Positions 43,480-53,186 of a DNA stretch of 64,000 nucleotides are shown here, one piece after another. Positions within the stretch are counted from its first letter, which is position 1. Every line of letters begins with the position of its first letter. Under the pieces are notes generated by a model that saw nothing but the letters and a program-made list of their open reading frames with translations, did not search any database and was not told the origin of the DNA. Both the position numbers and the translations under genes were made by a program. Origin of the DNA: Propionibacteriaceae bacterium (lineage in GTDB: Bacteria > Actinomycetota > Actinomycetes > Propionibacteriales > Propionibacteriaceae). Location: assembly GCA_031285845.1 (NCBI GenBank), contig JAITVK010000026.1, forward strand, positions 88,096-152,095, given 5' to 3'.

Positions 43480-44319
43480 TCACCCCTTCACAGAACCTTG
43501 TGTCATCCCTGAAATAAAGTAGCGTTGTAGAAATAAGAATACCACCAGGAGCGGGAGGCTCGACACAACCGAAGCGGCCATCAACTCATTCCATCGTACG
43601 GAGTCGAACCCCGCCATCTGACCGATCGCGACCGAGAGGGTCTTCTTCGAATCCGAGGTGATGAACAGTGCGGCGAACATGTACTCATTCCATCCGGTGA
43701 CGAAGGCATAGATCGTGGTCGAGATGACACCGGGCAATGTCAGCGGGGCGACGACTGAGACGAACGTGACCACCCTCCCGCAGCCGTCGATGCTGGCCGC
43801 CTCGTCTAACTCGCGCGGCACGCCGTTGAAGAAGCCGTACATCATCCACGAACAGAACGGAATCACGGCTGCGGTGTAGACCAGAACCAGCCCGACCAGA
43901 CTGTTCGACAACCCGTAGAGTCCCAACAGCTTGTAGTACGGCACGAACAGCATGACCGAGGGGAACATCTGCGTCGCCAACACGAACAGCAGCATCGTCG
44001 ATTTGCCCCGAAACTGAAAGCGAGAGAAGCCGTAGCCCGCGAACGTGGAGGCGACCACCGCGATCAGCGTCGACGCCCCGGCCGCCCACAACGAGTTAGT
44101 GATGTAGCTCAGGATCGGATAATGCTGGAAGATCGTGGCGTACGACGCGAGCGACGGGTGTTTCGGCAACAAAGTAGCTAGTCCCGACACAATTGCTGAC
44201 AACGGTTTCAGCGAGCTCGACACCATGTAGACGACCGGGAACCCGGCCAGGATCGCGGCGAGGACCAAGATGACATAGGCGTACGGATGCCGCCCCGCTC
44301 TAGACCGACTCATCAGCAA
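43480..44319 (-). CDS. Carbohydrate ABC transporter permease (MalG family)
   Basis: A 279-residue permease with six hydrophobic segments. The EAA loop reads ELDEAASIDGCGRVVTFVSVVAPLTLPG, which contacts the ATPase. Its ATG lies 20 bases inside the end of the partner permease gene. Context suggests uptake of galactonate or a related sugar acid. No solute-binding protein or ATPase gene remains in the locus, so the transporter as visible is incomplete. Confidence 0.88.
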   Translation of the reverse strand: MLMSRSRAGRHPYAYVILVLAAILAGFPVVYMVSSSLKPLSAIVSGLATLLPKHPSLASYATIFQHYPILSYITNSLWAAGASTLIAVVASTFAGYGFSRFQFRGKSTMLLFVLATQMFPSVMLFVPYYKLLGLYGLSNSLVGLVLVYTAAVIPFCSWMMYGFFNGVPRELDEAASIDGCGRVVTFVSVVAPLTLPGVISTTIYAFVTGWNEYMFAALFITSDSKKTLSVAIGQMAGFDSVRWNELMAASVVSSLPLLVVFLFLQRYFISGMTQGSVKG

Positions 44320-44930
44320 GCCCCCTCTTGTAGGCGAAGTTGATGCCCAAACAGATCAGGAACACGATCACAGCCAGAGCCGACGCCGGGCCGAATTCGA
44401 AATTCTCGAACGCCTGACGGTAGATCGACACGGCGATCGTCGTCGTGCTCGTCCCCGGTCCGCCCTGAGTCATCAGCCAGATGATCGTGACATGTTTGAA
44501 CCACCACAAGGTGTTCAACACCAACGCCACGATCAGGGTCGCGCGCAGCGCGGGAACAGTCACATGCCAGAAGACGGCGCGTGGGCTGGCCCCATCGACC
44601 ACCGCCGCCTCCCGCAACTCGTGGGGCACCGTCTGCAGACCGGCCAGGACCATCAGCATGACCAGCGAGTACCCCTTCCACACGCAGACCAACGCGACGG
44701 TGATCAGGGCGTACGTCGGCGATCCGAGCCAACTGGTCGGCTCGTGAATCACTCCGAGCCTACGCAGCCAGGCGTTGAGGATGCCGTTGCTCGGATGCAG
44801 AATCCACTTGAAGATGTTCGCCACCACGACTTCCGGCAACAGCCACGGCAACAGAAGAATCGCTCGAAACACCGTACGACCGCGGATGTCCAAATTCAGC
44901 AAATGAGCGAAGAGGACTTGAGCAGGGTGT
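44300..44930 (-). pseudogene. Carbohydrate ABC permease (MalF family) lacking its 5' end
   Basis: The readable permease runs from about [25 protein letters not shown] to the stop at 44300, about 205 residues against roughly 290-310 in the family. The EAA loop (ELREAAVVDGASPRAVFWHVTVP) is intact. The first two or so transmembrane segments are missing. The frame upstream enters the dgoD remnant in another phase. A TTG at 44902 might still allow initiation, but the product would lack the N-terminal membrane anchor. Coordinates of the 5' edge are approximate because they depend on where the deletion joint is placed. Confidence 0.75.
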
Positions 44931-45348
44931 AGCCCTGTCGTACGGCCAAAGCGGCGTCGTCTGCCAACTCGGAGGGGGTGTCGCCATGAATCGAGCGGTA
45001 GACCTTGACCTTGTCACGGACGGGTCCGCCCAACAACTGATGGACAGGGACGCCCAAGGTCTTACCCTTGATGTCCCACAGCGCTTGGTCGATTCCGGCG
45101 ATGGCGCTCATCAGGATCGGTCCGCCGCGATAGAACGCGCCGCGATACATCACCTGCCAGTGTCGCTCGATCAAGGCCGGGTCTTGGCCGATGAGATAGT
45201 CGCGCCACTCGTTGACAGCGGCGGCCACGGTGGCGGCCCGGCCTTCGACGATGGGTTCGCCCCAGCCGCTGACGCCTTGGTCGGTGTCGATCCGAACCAG
45301 CAGAAAACGGTGGGGCATGAAGTAGAGCTGCACATCAGTGATGACCAT
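44896..45348 (-). pseudogene. dgoD: D-galactonate dehydratase, first 150 residues only (truncated)
   Basis: The ATG at 45348 (AAGAAGG upstream) starts a protein that matches E. coli DgoD closely: [73 protein letters not shown]. After QGYTLLK it runs into six unrelated residues and stops. The missing two thirds carry the enolase-superfamily catalytic barrel and metal ligands, so the enzyme is certainly inactive. The sequence after the joint is the interior of the permease gene. Confidence 0.88.
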
Positions 45349-45421
45349 GGGGGATGCCTTCTTCCTCGAAGTGTGGTCGTGGCGGGTGGTCACAGGAGCT
45401 TATTGTCGCGTGGGCTCTCGA

Positions 45422-45447
45422 TCGTATATACGAACGCCATTCGTAAC
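45422..45447. promoter_or_regulatory. Palindromic operator candidates between dgoD and the aldolase gene
   Basis: TCGTATATACGA (45422-45433) is a perfect 12-base palindrome. ACGAA-N5-TTCGT (45430-45444) overlaps its end. They lie in the 127-base divergent gap and suit a dimeric IclR-type regulator. TATGCT (45464-45469) six bases before the aldolase ATG may be its -10, which would make a leaderless mRNA. Confidence 0.45.
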
Positions 45448-45475
45448 TAAGAACCAATGGGGTTATGCTAATCAC

Positions 45476-46207
45476 ATGTCCTCCACGCCGTCAACTGCGA
45501 CGAACCCGATCGCATCGGGCCTGATTCAACCGATCGCGAACACTGAAATCGGTTATCAGGCTGCACAATCCATTCATGCTCATGGCATTGTCGCCATCAT
45601 CCGCGGCATCGAGGTGACCCGTGTCGCCGCCACCGCTCAGGCACTGGCCGCGGGCGGAGTCACCGCCATGGAAGTCACCTTCGACGGTTTCGACGCCGCT
45701 GCCATTGATCGGACCGCGCGGGCGGTGAACTCCATCGCCGCCACGCTCGGCGATCAGGTCGCCGTCGGCGCGGGCACAGTTCTCACCCTCCCCCAGTTGG
45801 CGGCCGCCCGTGAGGCCGGCGCCAGTTTCGTCGTCTCGCCGGACACCAACCCCGAGATCATCAGCGAAGCCCGGTCCCACGGATTGGCGGCCCTACCCGG
45901 CGCGGCCACGGCCACCGAATGCCTTCAAGCCGTACGAGCGGGAGCCACCTTCGTCAAACTGTTCCCGGCCGCGGCCCTCGGATCGGCCTACCTAACCGCG
46001 CTGCGCTCCCCACTGCCCTGGCTGCCGATCGTCGTCGTCGGTGGAGTCGGAGCTGACAACGTCAAAGAGTTCCTCGACGCCGGAGCGATCGGGCTTGGCG
46101 TCGGCGGACGTCTGGTCGACAAGTCGCTCATCGCCGCCGAGAAGTACGACCTGATCACCGAGCGAGCCGCTGAGCTCGTCCATATCGTCGACCACGCGAG
46201 ACACTGA
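45476..46207 (+). CDS. dgoA: 2-dehydro-3-deoxy-6-phosphogalactonate (KDPGal/KDPG) aldolase
   Basis: A 243-residue class I aldolase. The general-acid Glu sits in MEVTFDG, the Schiff-base Lys in ATFVKLFPA, and GIVAIIRG and VGGV line the phosphate site. It splits KDPGal or KDPG to pyruvate and glyceraldehyde 3-phosphate. It is divergent from dgoD and 28 bases ahead of the KDG kinase, which fits the galactonate pathway. The N-terminal 30 residues exceed the usual family start. No ribosome site is visible before the ATG at 45476. Confidence 0.87.
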   Translation: MSSTPSTATNPIASGLIQPIANTEIGYQAAQSIHAHGIVAIIRGIEVTRVAATAQALAAGGVTAMEVTFDGFDAAAIDRTARAVNSIAATLGDQVAVGAGTVLTLPQLAAAREAGASFVVSPDTNPEIISEARSHGLAALPGAATATECLQAVRAGATFVKLFPAAALGSAYLTALRSPLPWLPIVVVGGVGADNVKEFLDAGAIGLGVGGRLVDKSLIAAEKYDLITERAAELVHIVDHARH

Positions 46208-46235
46208 CCCGTCCCACCTAGCGAAGGAGCTTGTC

Positions 46236-47258
46236 ATGACCCATGTCGTCACATTCGGAGAGATCATGCTCCGACTCAACCCGCCCGGCCACCAACGCCT
46301 AGTCCAGGCGACGAATTTCGAGGCGTCGTACGCGGGCGGTGAGGCCAATGTCGCCGTCAGCCTGGCTTGTCTGGGCGATCAGGCTGCCTACGTCACCACG
46401 GTTCCCGCGAACGCGCTCGGGGACTGCGCAGTCAACGCTTTGCGGCGGTACGGCGTCGACACGACCCAGATTCGGCGCGGTGGGAACCGTCTGGGCGCCT
46501 ACTTCGTCGAGAAGGGCGCGTCACAGCGCTCGTCGACTGTGCTCTACGACCGCACCGATTCGGCGGTCGCCATGGCTGATCCTTCGACGTACGACTGGGA
46601 TCAGATTCTCGACGACGCTGATTGGTTGCATCTGAGCGGCATCACCCCGGCGCTCAGCGCGCGCGCCGCACAAGCCTGCCGCGACGCGGCTCGTACGGCC
46701 CAGCGACTCGGTGTGACCGTCTCCTGCGACCTCAACTATCGATCGCGGTTGTGGTCACGCGAGGCGGCCTCGGCGTTCATGGCTGAACTGGCTGGCGACG
46801 TCGACGTTCTCGTGGCCAATGAAGAAGACCCCTTCGATGTCTTCGGAATCGCCGCCGCCGGAACCGACATCGAAGCGGGCGGATTGGATCAAGCTGGGTA
46901 CGACGAGGTGGCGCGCGCGCTGACCGAACGGTTCGGATTCACCACCGTCGCCATCACCCTGCGCCAATCGATCAGCGCGTCGCAGAACGACTGGTCGGGA
47001 CTGATCCATCGCGACGGTCAGACCTGTTTCGCGCCGACCTATCATCTGACCATCGTCGATCGGGTCGGCGGCGGCGACTCTTTCGCCGCTGGCCTGATCC
47101 ACGCTTTGCGCGCCGGCATGACCGCTCAAGAGTCGATCGACTTCGCCGTCGGCGCGTCCTGTCTCAAACACAGCATCGAACATGACTTCAACCTGGTCAG
47201 TGTCAGCGAAGTCGAGGCGCTGATCCACGGGACAGGATCGGGTCGAATTCGGCGTTAA
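46236..47258 (+). CDS. PfkB-family 2-keto-3-deoxygluconate/galactonate kinase
   Basis: A 340-residue sugar kinase with AAGGAG before the ATG. GEIMLRLNPPG and the AGGEANVAVSLACLG region bind substrate. The PfkB signature DRVGGGDSFAAGLIHAL contains the catalytic Asp. It phosphorylates 2-keto-3-deoxygalactonate (or gluconate), supplying the aldolase encoded directly upstream. The gene is intact although the dehydratase that would make its substrate is not. Confidence 0.87.
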   Translation: MTHVVTFGEIMLRLNPPGHQRLVQATNFEASYAGGEANVAVSLACLGDQAAYVTTVPANALGDCAVNALRRYGVDTTQIRRGGNRLGAYFVEKGASQRSSTVLYDRTDSAVAMADPSTYDWDQILDDADWLHLSGITPALSARAAQACRDAARTAQRLGVTVSCDLNYRSRLWSREAASAFMAELAGDVDVLVANEEDPFDVFGIAAAGTDIEAGGLDQAGYDEVARALTERFGFTTVAITLRQSISASQNDWSGLIHRDGQTCFAPTYHLTIVDRVGGGDSFAAGLIHALRAGMTAQESIDFAVGASCLKHSIEHDFNLVSVSEVEALIHGTGSGRIRR

Positions 47259-47323
47259 GTCGGCGGGCGGGTCGCGGCGCGTGGTGCGGTCGTACCGGGC
47301 GCAGCGTCGTACGCCGGGCCGCG

Positions 47324-48820
47324 TCACACCAGGTAGCGGAAGAAGGCTGAGTCTGGCGGAATCGGTTCTACTCGGATCGGACTGGCATCCGCACGCGCCA
47401 GCAAACCAGCCAGGTCGTCGGGGTCGCCCAATTCGATGCCGACCAGCGCTGGACCCGTCTCCCGGTTGGACTTCTTGACGTACTCGAACAACACGATGTC
47501 ATCGTCTGGACCCAAGATGGCGTCCAGGAAGCGCCGCAACTGGCCGGGCTCCTGAGCGAAGCTGACCATGAAATAGTGTTTGCGGCCCTCGTGGATCAGG
47601 GACCGTTCCAGCACTTCGCTGTAGCGGGAGATGTCATTGTTGCCCCCCGACACGACAACAACAACCGTCTGACCAGGAAGCACACGCAATGTCGTGTCGC
47701 GCGGGCCGCGCCTGAGCGCCGCCGGGGCGAGCGCCCCAGCCGGTTCAGCGATCACACCGTCGGTCTGATACAGCGCCAACATCTCCGAACAGACTTGGCC
47801 TTCGGGAATCGACATCAAGGTTGGGCGGGGACGTCCAGCGGGACCGTACGGATCCACCGCCGCGTCGCGTACCGCTGCGCCATCGGCTCCGGTCCATCGC
47901 CCCGACTCGGACGGGCCCACCCATTCATGAAAACCCAGTTGGCGGGCCAGCGCCAAAGTCAGGTCACCGGCACGCCGTACCGCTGCCCCATCGACGAACG
48001 TGTCCACGCTCGCCAAAGTGACCGGATGTCCAGCGTCCAAACCGACTGCCAGGCAGGCGGCCCCGGCCGGTTCGACCCCGACCAGGCGTGTTTGGGGCGA
48101 ATGGACGCTGAGCCACGCGCCGCAACCTGTGATCAGACCGCCACCACCAACCGGGACGACCATGACATCTGGGGCCCGACCGAGTTGGTCGACGACTTCC
48201 CTGGCGACCGTCCCCTGCCCGGTTAGAGTGCGCAGGTCGTCGAACGCGGGAACCAACACTCGCCCGCTGAGCGCGGCCTGGGCCGCCGCCGCTTCGGCCG
48301 CCGCGTCATAGGTCTCCCCCACGACGACCAGCTCGATGTTCGGCCCGCCCAGCTCGCGAATGCGTTCGCGCTTCTGGCGCGGCGTCGTCGTCGGGACGAA
48401 GACTTGGCCGTCGATGCCGAGCCGCGCGCACGACCATGCCACGCCCTGCCCGTGGTTGCCCGCCGAAGCGCAGATCACGCCACGCTGGCGGGCCTCAGGC
48501 GACAGCTGGCTCATCAGGGTGTACGCGCCACGCAGTTTGTACGACCGAACAGGCTGGAGGTCCTCGCGCTTCAGCCACACCTCGGCCCCTGTCAGCTTCG
48601 ACAAGCGTTCGTTGCGTTGCAGGGGTGTGCGCCGAGTCACGCCGTCGAGCAGTTCAGCCGCATGATCGACCAGCGCCGCCACACCGAGTAGGGACATCGA
48701 CTCAGCGGCCGTCGCCGCGCCGGAGTTCGACTCAGCGGTCCTGCTCGGCGCGTCAGCGGCGGTCGGTCGAACAGCGGAGTGTGCTGGCTGACGCGGGATC
48801 GCTGCGGAAGGTTCGTTCAT
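47324..48820 (-). CDS. ilvA: L-threonine dehydratase (biosynthetic type)
   Basis: About 498 residues from an ATG with GGGGG just upstream; a further ATG at 48877 would add 19 residues. The PLP lysine is in SYKLRGAYTL, with SAGNHGQG and the Gly-rich VPVGGGGL phosphate-binding loop. After about residue 390 an ACT-like regulatory domain follows (EPGQLRRFLDAILGPDDDIVLFEYVKK). It deaminates threonine to 2-oxobutyrate for isoleucine synthesis, normally under isoleucine feedback through that domain. The Ala/Ser/Pro-rich first 50 residues are unlikely to be structured. Confidence 0.92.
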   Translation of the reverse strand: MNEPSAAIPRQPAHSAVRPTAADAPSRTAESNSGAATAAESMSLLGVAALVDHAAELLDGVTRRTPLQRNERLSKLTGAEVWLKREDLQPVRSYKLRGAYTLMSQLSPEARQRGVICASAGNHGQGVAWSCARLGIDGQVFVPTTTPRQKRERIRELGGPNIELVVVGETYDAAAEAAAAQAALSGRVLVPAFDDLRTLTGQGTVAREVVDQLGRAPDVMVVPVGGGGLITGCGAWLSVHSPQTRLVGVEPAGAACLAVGLDAGHPVTLASVDTFVDGAAVRRAGDLTLALARQLGFHEWVGPSESGRWTGADGAAVRDAAVDPYGPAGRPRPTLMSIPEGQVCSEMLALYQTDGVIAEPAGALAPAALRRGPRDTTLRVLPGQTVVVVVSGGNNDISRYSEVLERSLIHEGRKHYFMVSFAQEPGQLRRFLDAILGPDDDIVLFEYVKKSNRETGPALVGIELGDPDDLAGLLARADASPIRVEPIPPDSAFFRYLV

Positions 48821-49023
48821 CACGCCCCCATTCTGCCAGCGTTCGTCGAGGTGAGCGCGAGCAGCCCCAACGCTCATTCCTCATGGAGACGCTCCCAGCG
48901 CTGAGGCGCTTCGACGTCAGTTGGTCATCTTCCGCCCGATCTGGTCAGAGTCGAACAGCAATTCGGTGAGACTGCTCGCCATAGTCTAGGTATGAACCAG
49001 ATCAGAGGCCCGCCTAGGCCGAC

Positions 49024-50496
49024 TCAGCTTTCTTGGGTCCTAATGCGCTTGCGGTAGAGCAGTGGCACGAAGAACCCGAGCACGATCGCGATCAGGATGC
49101 CCAGGCCCGAGTAGCCCCAGACGTCGGCATCCAGATGCAGCGGACCGTAGAGGAAGCCGAGCCATTCCAGCCAGGGGATCGGCGTCGACAGCAGCGTGAG
49201 ACCCCAGCCAATGACAGTCAGAACCGCCATGCCGATGACTGCAACCCAGTTGACTGCTCCGTACCTCCCCTTCGGATCATAAAGTGCCTTGTCGTCATAG
49301 TCTTTGCGCCGCAACGCCATGTCGCCGAGGAAGATGCCGACCCAGGCTGAGATCGGCACGCCCACGAAAGCGAGGAAGGCCATGAACGGACCGACGAAGT
49401 CGGAGGCGAACCACACCACGGCGATTGTGCCGATGAACATGATGACGCCGTCGATCAGGCTGCCGACCCACCGTTTGACGGGCAGACCGATCGTCAAGAG
49501 GGTCAAACCCGAAGAGTAGATGTCGAGGACAGCGCCGGACACGAGCGCGCCAACCGCGACCAGGATGAAAGGAATCAGATACCACGTGGGGAGGATCGTC
49601 GCCAGCGCGCCGATCGCGTCCATGCCGATGGCTCCACCCAACTCAGAACTGGCTCCGCCAGGCTGTGAAGCGACCAGCAGCAGGCCGAAGATGATCAAGA
49701 TGATAGGGCCGAGCGATGAACCGAACGTCGTCCACCAGACCACGCCCTTGCTGGACGCGTTGCGCGGAAGGTAGCGTGAGTAGTCAGCCGCCGAATTGAC
49801 CCAGCCGAGCCCCAACGCGGTCGCGACCATCACGGTCGCTCCGACCACGGACTGCCATGAGCCACCGGAGACCTGGCCGATCGCCGAGAAGTCGATGTGA
49901 TTGGCCGTCAGGATGAGGTAGCCGACGGTGACGACCGCGCAGATGACCGTCAACCAGGTTTGAATCTTCATGATGAAGTCGAAACCGATCACACCAGCGG
50001 CCACGATGATGAGGATGACGATGACGAACGCCACAATCTTGACCAGATTGTCATTGCTGTTCGGCCACAAGACCTGAATGACCGTGGCCGTGGCCAGCGT
50101 CGCCAAGATCACCAGCACCGTCTCCCAGCCGACCAGCAGGATCCACGACACCACGCCCGGCAAGCCATTGCCTTTGACGCCGAAGACCGCACGAGACAAG
50201 ACCATGGTCGGAGCCGACCCGCGTTTGCCCGCCAGCGACACTGCGCCAACGAGCAGGAAACTCACCACCACACCGAGGATCGACGCGATCGTCGCCTGCC
50301 AGAAGCTGACGCCGTATCCCAAAACGTACGACCCGTAGGCCACAGACAACACCGAAATGTTGGCCGCGAACCACGGCCAGAATAAAGAACGCGGGGTGCC
50401 TTTGCGCTCCGATTCGGCGATGACGTTGATGCCGTTCTCTTCGATCGCGAAGACCGAAGTCGGCTCCGCGACCGCAGTGCTCTGCGATGAACTCAT
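49024..50496 (-). CDS. NCS1 family nucleobase/allantoin permease
   Basis: A 490-residue permease with 12 hydrophobic segments; AAGGA lies upstream of the ATG. NCS1 features are visible: FWPWFAANISVLSVAYGSYVL near the start, GWETVLVILATLATATVI, NSAADYSRYLP, and IFLGDMALRRKDYD in the middle-C-terminal part. Family members import cytosine, purines, allantoin, hydantoin or thiamine; the purine phosphorylase gene upstream on the same strand makes a purine base likely (inference). The long leader holds a conspicuous stem. Confidence 0.88.
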   Translation of the reverse strand: MSSSQSTAVAEPTSVFAIEENGINVIAESERKGTPRSLFWPWFAANISVLSVAYGSYVLGYGVSFWQATIASILGVVVSFLLVGAVSLAGKRGSAPTMVLSRAVFGVKGNGLPGVVSWILLVGWETVLVILATLATATVIQVLWPNSNDNLVKIVAFVIVILIIVAAGVIGFDFIMKIQTWLTVICAVVTVGYLILTANHIDFSAIGQVSGGSWQSVVGATVMVATALGLGWVNSAADYSRYLPRNASSKGVVWWTTFGSSLGPIILIIFGLLLVASQPGGASSELGGAIGMDAIGALATILPTWYLIPFILVAVGALVSGAVLDIYSSGLTLLTIGLPVKRWVGSLIDGVIMFIGTIAVVWFASDFVGPFMAFLAFVGVPISAWVGIFLGDMALRRKDYDDKALYDPKGRYGAVNWVAVIGMAVLTVIGWGLTLLSTPIPWLEWLGFLYGPLHLDADVWGYSGLGILIAIVLGFFVPLLYRKRIRTQES

Positions 50497-50518
50497 GTGT
50501 GTCCTTCTTCATCAAAGG

Positions 50519-50641
50519 CCCGAAACTGGGCTGGGGGTTTCGCCGGGTCCGCCCTGGGTGCGGGCGCGGTCTGAGATCACTGCGACGAAGACCACCACCA
50601 TGCGCTTGAGCGAACCCACAGATCACCCTAGCAGTGATCTC
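50519..50641 (-). promoter_or_regulatory. Structured leader before the NCS1 permease
   Basis: On the mRNA strand GAGATCACTGC (50641-50631) pairs perfectly with GCAGTGATCTC (50583-50573), enclosing 47 bases. A second pairing, CGAAAC with GTTTCG, lies around 50519-50546 just before the ribosome site. The layout resembles a cis-regulatory RNA, but it matches no class I know. The gap 50,497-50,875 contains no credible gene. Confidence 0.45.
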
Positions 50642-50875
50642 ACGCAGGTGGTAGGCGCGTCTCACCTTATCAGCAAGGAAATCTTGTTGACGGGTCGGGG
50701 TTGGGAACCGGCGAGGTTCGTGGAGCGACGGGTGATGAGACAGGGCGGGCCGACTGCCGGTGACGTGAGGCGCTTCGGTCTGCGCTCGAACCGGCGCCTC
50801 GAGCGATGTGCTGTCATATCGCGCGCTCACCCAGCGCACGTTCGACCCCGCCCGACTTCGCGTGGCGGCGGGGCC

Positions 50876-51682
50876 TCAGTCAGATTCGATGATCGCTTTC
50901 AGCAGACCGCTCGTCCGACGCGCCGAGGCCTGGGCGACGGCGACGACCTCATCGGGGTCGATGATCTCGCCCGAAGCCTCGTGGGCGGTGACGATCGACA
51001 GAGCGAGGACTTTCATGTCAAACTCCCGGGCGGCGATGACCTCCAAAACGGTGGACATCCCGACCACGTCGGCGCCCATCGTCGCCGCCATCTTCGCCTC
51101 GGCCGCCGTCTCGTAATGCGGCCCGGGGAACATCGCGTAAACTCCAGTGACCAAGGTGGGGTCGATCTGAAGAGCCCGAGCCCGCAGCGCCGGATCATAC
51201 GCGTCGGTCAAATCCACGAATCGCGCACCGACCAGCGGAGACACCCAGCTGAGGTTGAGATGGTCAGTCAGTGCGACGATCTGCCCGAGCGGCCACTGCG
51301 GCCTGAACGAGCCGTTGGCATTCGTGACGATGAGGCGACGCACGCCCAAAGCGGCCAGCATCCGTACGCCATGAACGACCGCAGCAGTCCCATGGCCCTC
51401 GAAAAAGTGAGTCCGCCCCGACAAGACCAGAACATCGCGTCCTGACCAGCGGTAATGCAGAATCCGACCAGCATGGCCGGGCGCGATCGGCGGCACAAAA
51501 CCCGAGACATCCGCCATCGACGTCTCATGCAGCGGCTCACCCCAGGTCTCAGCCGCCGGACCCCAACCCGAACCGAGCACGATCCCCGCGAACACGTGAT
51601 CGAGACCCCACCGCTGGCGCAACTCACCAGCCGCCACCTCAGCCACAGCATACGGATAATCATCGGTCAACGGAGTCGTCAT
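50876..51682 (-). CDS. punA: Purine nucleoside phosphorylase (trimeric, PunA type)
   Basis: A 268-residue enzyme starting at the ATG at 51682. Family motifs: VLGSGWG (phosphate loop), SGRTHFFEGHG, TNANGS in place of TNAAGG, DLTDAYDP, FPGPHYETAAE and GADVVGMSTVLE. It cleaves inosine and guanosine with phosphate to the free base and ribose 1-phosphate. It precedes the nucleobase permease on the same strand by 380 bases. The TNANGS change lies near the base-binding site and might alter specificity. Confidence 0.88.
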   Translation of the reverse strand: MTTPLTDDYPYAVAEVAAGELRQRWGLDHVFAGIVLGSGWGPAAETWGEPLHETSMADVSGFVPPIAPGHAGRILHYRWSGRDVLVLSGRTHFFEGHGTAAVVHGVRMLAALGVRRLIVTNANGSFRPQWPLGQIVALTDHLNLSWVSPLVGARFVDLTDAYDPALRARALQIDPTLVTGVYAMFPGPHYETAAEAKMAATMGADVVGMSTVLEVIAAREFDMKVLALSIVTAHEASGEIIDPDEVVAVAQASARRTSGLLKAIIESD

Positions 51683-51941
51683 CGGTCGTGCCTTTCGCGG
51701 GGGAACTGCTGACAAGCCAGTCTAGACGGTACGAACCGCGGCCACGACACAGAGACCTCGGAGCGGCCCAACATGGTTTTGCGGAGGACCAGTTCTACCG
51801 CGACCGCACGCCGCTCTGAGCGTAGCGGCGTATTTGAGCATCACATCGAGACACAAAGACGGCTCGCCGCCGACCCAGAACTCAAGTTGTGGACGAAAGC
51901 CCTTCCACCGCATCTCACCACAACAGCGTGTTGTGATCATT

Positions 51942-53186
51942 TCACTGGAGAGCCTCACTATCGGCGGTTTTTACCGCGCGCAACTCAGGCGCGATGAGGA
52001 CCAGCCCGAGCCCGATTGCGAACACCACCGCCATGAACAGGCCGGCGTAGCATATGGCCAACTGCGCCAGCCAAGAGCCCACTAATATGCCCAGAGTTGG
52101 AGTGAGGAGAATCACGCCGTCAATGCCGCCCAATACCCTGCCCCGCTCACTGGGAGGTATTCGCATAACCGTATGAGAGAACAGCGGCTGACTGAGCGAG
52201 TCGAAGGCCCCGTAGAGGGCGAGCATCACAACTGAACCAACCAGCGGCAGTCCTAGGCTAGCGACGAGAACGGAGCAGCCGCAGCCGATCATGCTCAAAC
52301 GAAAGAGGATTCCGACATGGCGAGCAAGCCTCTCCATCACGATCAGACCGACAATTTCTCCGATAGCGATACCAGCACGGAGCCAGCCAAAGTCGGCAGC
52401 CGAATCGTGCTGGGTAGCCAAGACCAAGGGGAATAACTGCGGAACGAATCCATACGCAAGATTCAAAACCAGCATCAAAACGACGAACGAGCGGAGATAG
52501 CGATCTCCAAACGTCCTCCTTATGGTCATCCGCACGTCCGCTAGCGGTGCCCAGGTCCGCTTGGGTTGATCACCTGTTCTGGCTTCTGGCACGGCCACCG
52601 TCAGGCACAAACAACCACACAAACAAAAGCTGACAAGGTCAACAGCCACCACCTGCCACCCGGCGAGTGTACTGATAAGCCACCCCGCCAACACAACCCC
52701 AGCTGTCGACACCACTCGATGCACGATGGTGGCACGAGCCTGGAATCACACAAAGCGGTCCTCCGAAAGGAGAATCGAACCAGCCACAACATAGGCTCGA
52801 GAAAAGAGTTCATTAAACACGTCATTCGCCAACACCAACCCAACAGCGAGCGGAACAGACTCCAATGCCGCGTCACCCAGGAACAGAAAAACTGCCAAGA
52901 CCAGCACAGAGCCCACGTTGGCGGCGACCAGTGCGGCGCGCTTCTTGAGGCGATCGACGACCGACCCCAGAAAAAAGGCCAAGAGAGCACGAAAGAGCAA
53001 TGATGCCCCGATGACGCCCGCTGCAGCCATGATGGTTTCGTATTTTGTCGCCAAGGCCCAAGCAACGTACAGATCGAAGAGCAGGTCCCCAATCGAACTG
53101 ACGACAACAGCAGTCAGCAGGGCGTTCGCGGAGCCTGAGTCCCGCTGGGTGGTGGAATTTGGGTTCGTGAAAGGGTCAACAGTCAC
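51942..53186 (-). pseudogene. MFS transporter interrupted by an in-frame TGA
   Basis: One continuous reading frame encodes a 12-helix exporter of the MFS_3 type, except for a TGA at 52746-52748. Upstream are about five helices with the GSVVDRLKKRAALVAANVGS signature loop. Downstream the frame resumes FQARATIVHRVVSTAGVVLAG, exactly where the family has a conserved link. Start is taken as the GTG at 53186, overlapping a small upstream gene. ATG codons at 53213 and 53216 are alternatives. Lower GC and no CGTACG words here suggest acquired DNA. Confidence 0.75.

Noticed and set aside
50497..50700. TPP or purine riboswitch before the NCS1 permease.
   Set aside because: The conserved CUGAGA/ACCCU and GAACCUGAU elements of TPP and the purine-aptamer loops are absent; only generic stems are seen.
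52746..52748. Selenocysteine or programmed readthrough at the MFS TGA.
   Set aside because: The family has no cysteine or selenocysteine there, no recoding hairpin was seen, and a simple nonsense mutation explains it.
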